A stretch of 64,000 nt of DNA from Tetrapyrgos nigripes (Eukaryota; Basidiomycota; Agaricomycetes; Agaricales; Campanellaceae). Positions 1 through 9,865 of the stretch are shown in pieces. Where the stretch lies: assembly GCA_013368315.1 (NCBI GenBank), contig JAACJM010000348.1:1-64000 (forward strand). The letters run 5' to 3'. The notes under the pieces are model-generated. The model ran no database searches. It saw nothing but the letters and a program-made list of their open reading frames with translations, and was not told where the DNA came from. The translations under genes and the position numbers were made by a program. Position 1 is the first letter of the stretch, and each line of letters starts with the position of its first letter.

Positions 1-440
1 GACAACGACGGCAGTGTAAAGCAGGATCGCAATGGGAGATTGTGACCGCGTTTCAAGGCTACGTGGGCTTCCATGATGTGCCCAGAATAGGTCGCTGTTT
101 TCTTTTAAAATCGTTGGTTGGTTACTCAACCTATAGACACTACATAAACGTTTGCGATAAACGTTTGCGTCATGATATGTTCTCTTCATTACGATATGAA
201 ACATTGTAGTTTATAAACACTTTGTAGTAGTATCTTGTCCACTCTTAGAGCTTAGAGACCATAGCATTGAGGTACTGTAACTGAATTTATGCGTTCGAGC
301 TGATTACACCATCCTGAGGCTCGTTTTTCGGCTATCGATCAAGGCGGTCTACCATCTAATTAGGCGCACTTATTATGTTCCTTATGTAACTTGGTCAATT
401 GTCGTCTTGGCTCTCACTCCCACCCCCTCCATCTCATTGG
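1..440. other. No gene recognised
   Basis: I see no convincing reading frame, RNA gene or repeat in this stretch; stop codons are frequent in all frames. It precedes a degenerate repeat and the first gene. Confidence 0.4.
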
Positions 441-530
441 CATTCAAATACGTTTCGGTGCGACACGATTCGGGGACAAATTTGTTTCGTTCTTTGGTAC
501 AGTTAGAATCCGCTTCTATCTGTGGAACCC
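441..530 (+). repeat. Degenerate dispersed repeat, copy 1
   Basis: About 90 bp resembling 2789-2877 and, more weakly, 5070-5135. Shared words are CGTTTCGGTGC, then a GAAGACGAA-like block, then AGAATNCGCTTCTATC. The copies are diverged and the translations differ, so a conserved coding exon is unlikely. Confidence 0.5.
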
Positions 531-680
531 AGGGCCTGCTAGCGTTTTGTCAACGCTTTTGTCTAAACCACATGTGCGTCACCGTCATTCATTTCTAACT
601 CCCCTCCTTCTACTCCAATCTTACGCTCACGGCGTCCACATTTTCTCGTTGCCTAATACTGACAGAGAACAGCAGCTCCA

Positions 681-2391
681 ATGTCATTTGTCGCAAAGCC
701 AGGCAGTCCAATGTCGACAGGCCAACGAGTGATCAGAGGAGCGAGTGATCAAGAGAGCGCTGATCAAGAGACTGATGATGGGAGTAGCTATGAAGAACAC
801 ACGACAACGACGAGTCAATCCTCCTCCATCCGCCGACACATCATCCAGCACTGATGAGCTACTTGAAGAACAAAGGCACAACCATGGGCTTCCCAAGCAG
901 CAGACGTCCCGCAAAGGCAAGCGTGGAGAACCAGCATCCGGGGACATTCTCATAATGGGAGATGCATGGAGTCTGTAAGTAGACCGGTTGGTCCCTATCT
1001 TCTCTTCTTCTCTTCATGCTCAAAGTAATTTGTAGGATAGCGAATAGTTCAGAGCATTTTGAGGAATACTTGGGGAAGCTCAAGTCAAGGTCAATGTTCA
1101 TGGACAAATACCCTAATTTGGGAGAAGTGGCCTCGGTACACAGCTTTGAAGGTATGTTGTAGATAATTTCTTTGCGCTTTATTTATAAGTACTAACAGGC
1201 TTTAGGTGTTGGACCAACACCTCAACAACTCAATTTCTCCCGCTCTTGCTCAAATGACACCTGACCGACAGTTCAAAATCGCAGATCAGGTGAAGCACCT
1301 CAACGGGACCTGGGGCAAGCCCAATTCTGAGGAGGAGGAAGGCAGCACCAGTTCTGGGGAGGAGGGGGGCGGATTCAGTTTGGGGGAGCCGCAACTCAGA
1401 AACTTTGTACTCGCGACACAGTATGGCCTCACTAGTGAATTTTTTGAACAATTTGGCGATATTCCTGATATACCTACCTCGACTGCGTATGCTTACATCC
1501 TTGAGTATTATTGGAAGAAGAAAGCCCCTCAAGAGAACTTCTCTAGACCATTCCGCCGCAGTGAACAAATATCATTTATCAAAGCTATGGAAGTGTACAG
1601 CCATACTGCAAGATGGCATGACAAGATGGATGAAGGGGAGATGAGGCTTGATGTTGATGTGGCAATTCGGGACATTGTCGGAATACATTTGGGAGAAGGA
1701 AACTATAGGTAAGTTGAATCATTGATGATTCTATGTCATGCTGACAGCAACCAGTCGGGCCTTTGCTGAGAAACAATTTCTAGCACTCAAGCCTATCGAA
1801 GGTCTATCATTCCCAGGGAGACTGCTTCAAACCGGATGTCTTCTTCTGGAGTATACTCCGTCTAAACAATGTCAACCCAAAGACCCAAGATTTTCTCAAG
1901 GCAATTTTTTCCAGCGTGCGCACCGGCCTGAGCAGGAGCTTTGGATTCCACTGTTTGCGTTGGAATGGAAGACCTATGCTCTACAACAGGCTCAAAATCA
2001 ATTGTACCTGTCTCTGCTTGTTGGAGCTGTGATCTACCATCACCTAACGATCACTCAGCCTTTCTTTGGTGTTGTCATTACATTGGATTACTGGTTTGTC
2101 TACACGGCTCAGTTCAGCAAAGTGAGTTTTACACGTACTACACTGTCCCAATAACTGACAGTCAGTTAGACAAAAGGCTTTCAAATTACTCGAAAGTGGA
2201 AGTCCTCTTCATCTTTGAATAATTTCGATGAGATACTCTACTTTTTTAGCTGGTTCACAGCTTTCTTACACAGGTGGCAGGAGCATGTTTTGAAAGTTTG
2301 GGAAGGCGAAGTTGAACACAAACTTAAAAAACTAGCCGCACGGGCAATCAATAATGTGCTACAAATAATCGCAACTTTACCGTCTGACTAG
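681..2391 (+). CDS. Multi-exon hypothetical fungal protein
   Basis: Function not recognised. A plausible model starts at the ATG at 681 with a Ser/Thr/Asp-rich stretch, moves into another frame near 840, leaves at the donor GTAAGT (977), and resumes at 1036. It continues through 1206-1709 (acidic run of Glu and Gly, then an alpha/beta-looking segment), 1747-2120 and 2169-2391. Introns end in TAG or CAG and are about 40-70 bp. The last exon is rich in Trp, Phe, Lys and Glu (motifs WFTAFLHRW and HKLKKLAARAINN) and stops at TAG 2389. The frame change near 840 and an uncertain acceptor before 1206 (donor may be GTACAC at 1136) leave open whether the gene is intact or slightly decayed. No membrane segment or signal peptide is clear. 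Being CpG-rich with normal splice sites, it looks like a host gene rather than a transposon. Confidence 0.5.
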
Positions 2392-3240
2392 AAAAACGAA
2401 CAAATATGTATTAGTTGTTAGCAAAGTTGACTCCTTTTTGACGTCACTAGCACATCCTCTTCCTCTACTTTTGACTCCTTTTTATAGACAATGCCACGTT
2501 CTCTCCTTAAGAAGCTTTAGCTACGAGTTTACCTATCATGTCTCTCTCTTGTACGTCTTACTATTTAGATGGTCTTCTGGATGAAGACCATGCCCCAAGA
2601 GCGTCAACTGTGATTGATACAGCCTGCGTTATTGTACTAATACTAATAGTATTAGTAACTAAGACTTCTGCGTTATTGTTCTGCGTCACGTGTGTGAAGA
2701 AGTAATCAACTTGCGTCAGGTCTAATCTATTGTCTTGACTCCCATCTTGAACTTCCTCTCGCTCTTTCTCTCTCTCCCCCACTCTAGCATTCGAATTCGT
2801 TTCGGTGCTACAATATCTGAAGACGAATGCGTTTCGTCCTCTGGTGCAGATAGAATGCGCTTCTATCGCCACATCGGTCTTTCTTCGCGAAGGAGACACC
2901 GTTGTGTGAAGATCTGCAGTACAGTAGCAAGGTAGTTCTCTTCCTCCTCCTCCTCCTCCTCCTTTTCTTTCCAAGCTGACGCTTATACTCCAGGTTCCTC
3001 ATTCCTTGGAAACCGGAAGCAAGGAAAACTTTCATGGATGATTTGTATCTTAAATATCAGGTGCATTGACTTGTGACTGGGGGCGTTCTTCAATGCTGAC
3101 ACTTATAATTCATACGATTTTTTAGACCACCTCCGATTGGGAAAACCATTTTTGTCCTTTTGACAGACAAGCCCAAGCAAGAGTGCGTGTTCACTTTTGC
3201 TGCATCTCACGCTCTGAGTCAATAGATTTAGTAGTGCTCT
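2392..3240. other. Intergenic, with repeat copy 2 and a TCC microsatellite
   Basis: Holds the second copy of the small dispersed repeat (about 2789-2877) and a pure TCC run at about 2941-2963. No supported gene. The minus-strand Gly/Arg-rich frame here is only the complement of the TCC run. Confidence 0.5.
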
Positions 3241-3720
3241 CATTGACCTCGTCGAGACTCCAAGCAAGAAGAGGACCATTTCTCGCAAATCAAAGGCTAA
3301 TCCAAGCCCCTCCAAATTGAAGAATTTGGTCAGGTCAGATGTATGTCATCATTCCCTTCAATCCAAAGTCATGATCTCTGATATACTACTAGCCCGGAAA
3401 GAATTCTGTTCCTCTGAACGGCTTCCACGGGCTCGTTCGGTCTACTTTGAGGATTTTTGGGAGACGAAGAATGGACACAGAATAGATGGAACGAGGATGA
3501 TAGATTGTTGAGGATTGATCTGAAGCATATGCGGTGGTCCGTAATGGAGTATGTGACTCGTTGGATGTGGGAATTGAGGAAGGAGTTTGGATCTCTCAGT
3601 GAGTTGCGGCGTCTCTTCATGATCGTAATCTGATTTTTTTTTCTGTCAGGCTTTGCAAACTCGGTAGACGAAGTCTTGGAGTCCCTGTTTGAAGTCAGTG
3701 TATAGTAAAGATCTTTTTGA
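3241..3720 (+). pseudogene. Fragment of an unknown protein-coding gene
   Basis: One frame from about 3240 to 3360 reads as a Lys/Ser/Pro-rich linker (TPSKKRTISRKSK, then PSPSKLKNLV). A second frame from about 3481 to 3630 reads as a compact helical stretch (MRWSVMEYVTRWMWELRKEF). An intron or frameshift would be needed to join them and no full-length frame exists. The family is not recognised. It could be a 3' exon of a longer gene or a decayed remnant. Confidence 0.35.
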
Positions 3721-5065
3721 AGACAGTTACTCATACGGAGACCCTGAAGACATACGTGCCAAGTCGTTTTCGGCTGGATTGAAATGCTTCGGGCTTCGTT
3801 AGCGAAGTCTATTGGGGCTAGGAATCCGCTGATGGGCGCAGCTTGGTGCTGGTCTCAGTGGTTTGGGCGTTGAGGGCATTATGTCCTCGACGTACATGCG
3901 GATTTTTATTCTGGAAATTTTTCCAACGTTTGGGACCTTCTCTACCTAGTTTCCGAGGTCGTTATCGATAACGCACGCGAGTCCGACTACCCCAGTCCCT
4001 GTAGACGTTCTCCAGAACGATCAATACCTGCCAGCTCATCAATCTCCCAGAACCAAGACATATGACACTGGCCGTTTCTCGTTGGGTTGGTACCTTTCCG
4101 ACGTCGTTATCGGGGTTTCCTGGAGCTGAGAACTCGTTGGTTGGCACGGATTGGTGAAGCTCTGGTGGTTATGGTGTGCATTGGAGGCTCGCATATCCCA
4201 ACCGGGTACGCTTTTTTCATTCTTTATAGCTTATCGCAACTGACTCTGGGTCCTGGGGCTCGTCGGGTTGTATTTCCTCTTCCAGGTGGCCTGCACATCA
4301 TCGATTTCGCAAGGCTTTGGGTCACTGGGTCACCGAAATAGTCTAACGTCGCGCAATTTCAACATGACATGATGAGAAGATAGGAGAATGGGCATTGGGA
4401 CTGTTTTCTCCGTACGTTCTGGTCATGTATGTTTATGTGGGTGTTCTTTCTCCTTATACTGAAGACTTCTAATCGTCTTTCTTTCTCCGTGTACAGTGTT
4501 AGCAAAACAATGAAAATGCTGGACGGGCACTGGTGATCCTACCAGAGTCGTTTTGCAAGTCTTTGCCTACAGATTGGCAATGGGAATGCTTTTACTTGTT
4601 GTACGTGGGTCGTCTGATACTGTGAACGCGATAGCCAACTGAAATACCTCCCAGATGCAGGGAAGAAGGAATCCGGTACTATTGACGATTCAACTCGACG
4701 ATTCATACATGTATTCCATTCATACAAGCGTTACAGTCAACGATCGCTCTGTTGTTGCTGTTGAAAGGAGCGGTGGAGCGAGTCTCTGATATTCGTATTG
4801 GTTATGCTTGTGGGACGGGCTCGAAGGAATGTCGTCTGAAGACATTGCCAACGTCTTACTCTCGACGACCCAGCTGGTACTCAAAATACTAGCATGGAAG
4901 ATATCGCATCTCATGAACTTTGCGTCCTGGCTCTCGCTTCATCAAAACTGGCCTTTTTGCCTGCTACCCCATAGCATGGCTGTTTTCATTGCTGCTACCA
5001 TCCCATCGCTATTTACGTGCCTGGTAGAGTCGTTCACGCCGCTAAAAGACGCTGAATATCTCTAG
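3721..5065. other. Decayed or unrecognised sequence
   Basis: Short open stretches occur (for example about 3960-4070 and 4087-4341 on the plus strand), but none shows a recognisable motif, splice pattern or continuity with a neighbour. Base composition is host-like and CpG-rich. Confidence 0.35.
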
Positions 5066-5069
5066 ACCG

Positions 5070-5135
5070 ATCATTTCTGTCCCTTGAAGACGAACTTGTT
5101 TCATCTTCTGATACAGATAGAATTTGCATCTATGT
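5070..5135 (+). repeat. Degenerate dispersed repeat, copy 3
   Basis: The block GAAGACGAACTTGTTTC, then ACAGATAGAATTTGCATC, matches the middle of the repeat at 441-530 and 2789-2877. Only the central part is kept. Confidence 0.35.
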
Positions 5136-5639
5136 GGTGGCCGCACATGGCAATTGTCAAAGGGTTCCTGCTTAGAGCTTGAGGGAAATCAGGGTAAGCG
5201 TACTGGTCATTCTTGCATTTTTTTTTGCTAATGATATGCAGTTTAGAATCCTACCCGACTCTTCCCCATAGCTCCTTTTATTATTCTTGGACAATATTCT
5301 GCCTCTCGTCTCCACTCCCTGCAGAAAGCCACTGTCGCTATCTCCTATACCTTAGCATTACGTCGTCATCAGGTGGACAGAGTGATCACCTTCTCTGGAC
5401 TTTGTCCAGCTGGTACCCACTACGCACTCATCACCGTGACGTTCCCCGCTTGTTCACCAGTCCGGTTTTTTCAACTTGGATTTGGGGGTTTTCGGACTCT
5501 CATCTGGACTAAGATCGTCAGTCGAGGGCATCTAAATGATCGGTGGTGGCATAGGCTGGGTATTCTCAGCGTGGCATAGTGTCTCGTATACGTATGGGGT
5601 TATGGGTGGTTCTACCCGTTATTGGGAAGGGATACGGGT

Positions 5640-5735
5640 TGCATCGCTCCCATTGACCTCGAGGATATGATAAGATGGGGATACATGTTGCATGGGTTTC
5701 GTTCTCTCGAGGATATGACGAGATGATGGAAAGTT
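5640..5735 (+). repeat. Short tandem duplication with CGAGGATATGA motif
   Basis: Two adjacent units of about 50 bp each contain a GGGATAC...TTGCATSG word followed by TCGAGGATATGA and AGATGG. The second unit is slightly diverged, as after an old tandem duplication. No coding role seen. Confidence 0.45.
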
Positions 5736-5817
5736 AGAGAAATATGGATGTGGTGGCACTTGGGGGCCAATATACAAAAAATCTCAATCTGATGCTAGAT
5801 CCCGTCGCCGGGTCATG

Positions 5818-6640
5818 TTGTGGTTTTTTCTTGGGGGTGCAATAGCATGGATTGTCGAGAGAATGTGTTGAGAGAACGTGTCGGAAATTTAATATCTTTT
5901 TACCGAAACTATTTGGTAATGAGGCCATCAGCCACAGTGGGATGTCCCATTTTCAGCTATTCCTCGTCGTCGGTCGTCCAAAGTGCCAAAACGAATAGCT
6001 TGTTATGCCCGCTGCGTCGCAGGAATCTCTGGTGATGCTTTCCCCATTTCACTGAAAGCAATGGCAGTGAAATTGGGTGGTGAGAGGCAGTGAAAGACTG
6101 GGTGATTGGAGTGGAGTCGCTAAGTGGACGATTGGGTATCCATGTTCTTCATTGCCATGATCAACCCGTATTATGTGCACCAGGAATTAATCTCCCAATA
6201 TTCCTCATGGTCGTCGACCTAGGTCTGGTCATACTCAACCCCTCCATCCCCACACGCTGAAAATATCCGCTCGGCAGAAAGGCGTACAGAAAACACACTT
6301 TTCTACAGATATATCTTATATCAGTAGTAGTGATGTGATCTATCCGTCGAGCGGATATTTTTGTCTTTTCAGCATGGCCACACCCATCCTCCTCAACTCA
6401 ATGACTGGGGACCAATATTGGAAGGTGTCAATCGATATCGACGCCGTGGTGTCGTTGACATGGTTTTCTCGGGGATACAATAGAATGGATAGTCGGAGAA
6501 TGGGTCAGGAATATCATACATATTATTTTAAAATTTTTTATGTGACGGTCAGGTCAGCCGCAGTAGATTACCCATTTTCAACAACCCTTGGTCCTGCCAT
6601 GCCCGATGCACAGATATCTCCCCGAAGATTATTATCCTGA
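5818..6640 (+). repeat. Pair of diverged direct repeats
   Basis: The stretch at about 5818-5990 (TGGTTTTTTCTTGGGGGTGC, then ATGGATTGTCGAGAGAATG, then CCCATTTTCA) recurs at about 6460-6605 with the same word order. Between them lies an imperfect inverted repeat at about 6258-6375 (TATCCGCTCG facing CGAGCGGATA, both flanked by GCTGAAAA or its complement). This may be a decayed small mobile element. No gene is supported. Confidence 0.4.
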
Positions 6641-7026
6641 GATCTCGGCGAATACCTCAGCTCACTCGGATAGTCCAACCAAGATCACCAAAAAGTTGGA
6701 AAGTTGAGGTGGAGACTCTGGGAGAAGAGTTTGAATACGAGGGATTTCTTTTCCCATAGGCTGGGCATAGAAGAGTCACCAGGATTGAGAGACGTTTGCT
6801 ACTGCTGCTTTTCTGGTATTGGTATCACGTCAGGGAACCCGGTTTGGAAGCCGCACCTTGAAGTGAGCCAACTTCTCAATACTCCAGGTTCATCCCAACT
6901 CCAGTCCGTACCCAACGCCAACCTTCAATCTCAAGCTGCCCGGTGAAGCCGTTTGTTTGATTCCTTCACGCAGTCATTCGTGTAGAGGCAAGGAGGCAAG
7001 GAGGAGAGGAAAGACGAGCTGAATAG

Positions 7027-7992
7027 GTGAAGAATGAAGTGGATCACGCGACCGATGCTTTCGTCAAGCCGCTGCCTGTGCCTAACGATCCTTCCAAAGC
7101 CACAGCCTCATCACTGCTACTCCCAGTGCAACCATCCCTTGCAACACGCTTCCGCCAAAAAATATCTCTGCCAGCATCATCCTTGGTGAAGACTAAGACT
7201 AGTGTGGATCGACGGTTGGTTTCGGAGTCAGGGAATGTAAGACCAGTAATATGGTCGGAGGGGAAAGAGAAAGAGAAGGAGAAGGAGAAAGGAAAGAGAA
7301 GTCTGTGCCTTCAAGTTTTAAGAGAGGAAAGGAAGGAAATGAGAGGGAGTTGGGAGAAGGAATTGACGCGAGCAATAATCACGCGACCGACGCTTTGGTC
7401 ACTGCCTCCCGCCTCTGTCATTGCCGCCTGGGCCTACACGTCCTCAAAGCCCCAAATACATTCACGTACTCATGGTGGTACGTGATATGCTACTCTACAT
7501 ATCGTTCATTCACCGTTTCCGCAAGTTTCTGGTTTTCCATGACTGGGTGGTTAGGCCAGTTTCCGCTAGGGTGAAGAGGGATGCTTGGGTGTACGTCCTG
7601 TCCTTTAGAAACGGCAAAGCCTGCAAAATCGGCTGTACCCGTCGCACACCGAGACACAGATTGCAGGAGTGGAGGTGCAAAGACAAGTCGAAGGGATTCA
7701 AACTGGTATATTCGGTCCGGGTCAGCGAAGAGAGAATGTTCGGTATCGGTACGTTTTGAATCAGTATCCATCAGTCTTTTCACTCACAAATGTTTCAGAA
7801 CACGAAGCTCATCAGCAAGTACTTAAATATACCCACAAAAGCAATGGCGCTTGCCCGAATTGCTCTTCAAAGCACCAAGAGGAATTCGTCTTCAAAGCAG
7901 CATTTGGATTGAGAGATGCCTGCGACGCTGTTGATATGGCGAAGAACTTGTTGGCTGAGTGCTTGGGGCTTTTTTTCTCTTTTTTTTTTTAG
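7027..7992 (+). CDS. T5orf172 (DUF1766, GIY-YIG-like) domain protein
   Basis: From about 7570 the frame reads the hallmark of the T5orf172/DUF1766 family, a relative of GIY-YIG nucleases common in fungi: WVYVLSFRNGKACKIGCTR, then RHRLQEW and a VYSVRV strand. An intron of 50 bp (GTACGT at 7749, CAG ending 7798) joins it to a second exon. That exon has an EHEAH motif, a C-x2-C pair (ACPNCSSKH) and a C-terminal helix, and ends at 7990-7992. In this family the second half supplies the aEr-lH and CxxC...H elements, so the order fits. The N-terminal region (from about 7027) is Pro/Ser/Lys-rich and changes frame between 7290 and 7500, so the true start and upstream exons are uncertain or the gene is damaged. 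Actual nuclease or DNA-binding activity is inference. Confidence 0.65.
7036..7425 (+). repeat. Internal repeat of ATCACGCGACCGAYGCTTT
   Basis: The word ATCACGCGACCGATGCTTT at about 7044 returns as ATCACGCGACCGACGCTTT at about 7378, each followed by a similar GTC...GCCTC..CCTCTGT tail. The two sit in different frames of the same gene's low-complexity N-terminal region, which suggests an internal duplication. A Lys/Glu-rich purine tract lies between them (7257-7300). Confidence 0.45.
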
Positions 7993-8098
7993 CGTCGTTG
8001 TTTTCTGTTTGCTATCATGTTTCTTGCTTTCGTATCTGCATTGTATGTACATTCTTAGGTGTAGAAAATCAGTCTGTGACAAACCAATTCACAACTGT

Positions 8099-9535
8099 CA
8101 TGGCGGTCGTCTCAAACTACTCCCTCGCACTCGACATCAAGCCCAAAATCGCATGGACAGAGAACCAGGAAAAGTCTCTCACTAGAGACTACCCATTTGT
8201 GCTCGATCGCAACGAAGACCCTCAGCAACACTACTCGATCCCCTTGTCCTTACTACGCGGTCAATAACTGACAAATACCGTGGACTTCCGAGCCTCCTGG
8301 ATAAGATATGCAACGAAGAAGAAGCAGAAGAGTTGGGAATTGAAGAGAGTATCTACTTTACCGGAACTCTGTTCACTTCTCCGGTCGAAAGTCTCCAAAT
8401 TTACCTTTCTCAGACGAAGAGAAGGAGGCAGCCAAAGACGACGCCTCCGCGGATATTGACACACGACACCATAAACGGGCACTAACTAGTGTCTCCGTTG
8501 CCAAGATCTGGTTCAAACGCGACTCCTCCAAACTTTCCAAGCACCTCAGTGTCTCATCGTCCTCTTCGTCAACTAGACACCCATCTCCTGCCTTGTCTGC
8601 CACTTCAAGTACCTCTCACACTCGCGAAAGACATCCGTCTCGTCCTCTAGAACGTTCCCGTTCTCGCTCGCTTTCTGTCACTCTTGCAGAAGAGGAGCAT
8701 CAAAAGGCAGTGGAAGCCAAAGAACGACAACACCAGCGCACAGATAGCGTCGGAATCGGAGGAGTGAAGAAACGCGTTCTGAGCCGAGAAGTCAGCATGA
8801 CGAGGGTGTTTAAACCCAAGGCGAGGTCTCAGACCACAATGGTCGCGGTCGAGAAGACCGTCAAGCCAGTAGTGAAAACAGAGCCTAAGGATTTGGTGGT
8901 GACTTTGGTAGAGGCCACACTGGAGAAGCCGCGGATAGTCCCTGGAAGGACTTTAAATTTGTCGCGGTCGCAGTTACAACAAGCTGTACCACCGCTACCA
9001 CTATTAATATTACTACCACATTCATCATCATCACTTCAAGTTTGCCGACTGCTCCGAAATTAGCTCTTCCCGAAGAAGATATCTTTTTTCAGCCAGGATC
9101 CCAGCAGACGGGTCAGAGTCGTACCCGTAGCAAGAATCCAGGTCCAGGTGGCCTAAATCTCTCCGAGCTCAGCGAGCCTGAGGGTGACGTTGATGAGGTT
9201 GGAAGTTCAGATGCTGAAGTCGAGGCAGAGGAGGTATGGTATCCTCCCGCTTCAAGTTCCCCCGACGTCCTTCTGTTGAGTGACAAGTTAAAAGTCCTCA
9301 CAAGCAAGATATTTCACCGTCTGGATCTGATTCTGGTGATGAAGGTGATGACGATGACTGGCAGGCCATGAATACATGCGTGGGTGTACACCCACGAAAA
9401 CTATGTGTTTCTTTCACGCAGATGCGTCTTGCAATGGACGCGTTGGAAACGCGACTGCGTCAAGCCACTGACGCGCCTGCATCCTATTCTGACTCCGGAA
9501 ATACGATATATCTGCGGACCTATCTGAACTCTGGA
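8099..9535 (+). pseudogene. Sld3-like DNA replication regulator, frame-broken
   Basis: Pieces in several plus-strand frames follow the order I associate with basidiomycete Sld3-type initiation factors. The N-terminus has KIAWTENQEKSL and DYPFVLD. A middle part has GIEESI, then VESLQIYL and KRRRQPK. A Ser/Arg-rich linker leads to LSREVSMTRVFKPK (about 8779-8820) and LVVTLVEAT (about 8900), and an acidic tail has SSPDVLLLS near 9265 and DEGDDDDW near 9345. Sld3 recruits Cdc45 to loaded MCM helicase at origins. Here the family's central domain is largely missing and the frame changes near 8267, 8480, 9005 and 9290. It is either a pseudogene or a very diverged gene with unmodelled introns. The family call rests on motif memory and is moderate. 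Confidence 0.45.
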
Positions 9536-9865
9536 TAGATGGTCCATTTGGACTCCTATCTGCACCTGTATATGTGCTTCAGATATACGGGATTTCTGGA
9601 CATGTATCCGGAGCTTTAAAAGGTTATCTTTCTTTTGTTCGAATAGCTATACAAATTAGGCGTCTTTTTGTACATCTTTACATAGATTACATGTGCCATC
9701 TTTTTGTTTACCTATCAAGTGTAATTAGGGGTTTCCAGATATACGTTCTTTCTGTACGAATATTTAGAGTCAAAATATAGCATTTATTTGTATATATATC
9801 TGAACTCCAAATACATCCTACTTCTGTACACCTATCTGCTCATCTATCCGTCGAGCCGATAGAAA
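9536..9865. other. AT-rich spacer with TATCTGAACTC repeats
   Basis: The word TATCTGAACTC recurs at about 9520 and 9798, and CACCTATCTG-like variants lie between. No gene is supported. The left end of the Nup42-like pseudogene breaks into this region, just after its LTPE motif. Confidence 0.4.

Noticed and set aside
2561..2974. Minus-strand 137-codon protein with a Gly/Arg run
   Set aside because: It starts in the complement of a TCC microsatellite and runs through the dispersed repeat; no sign of coding.
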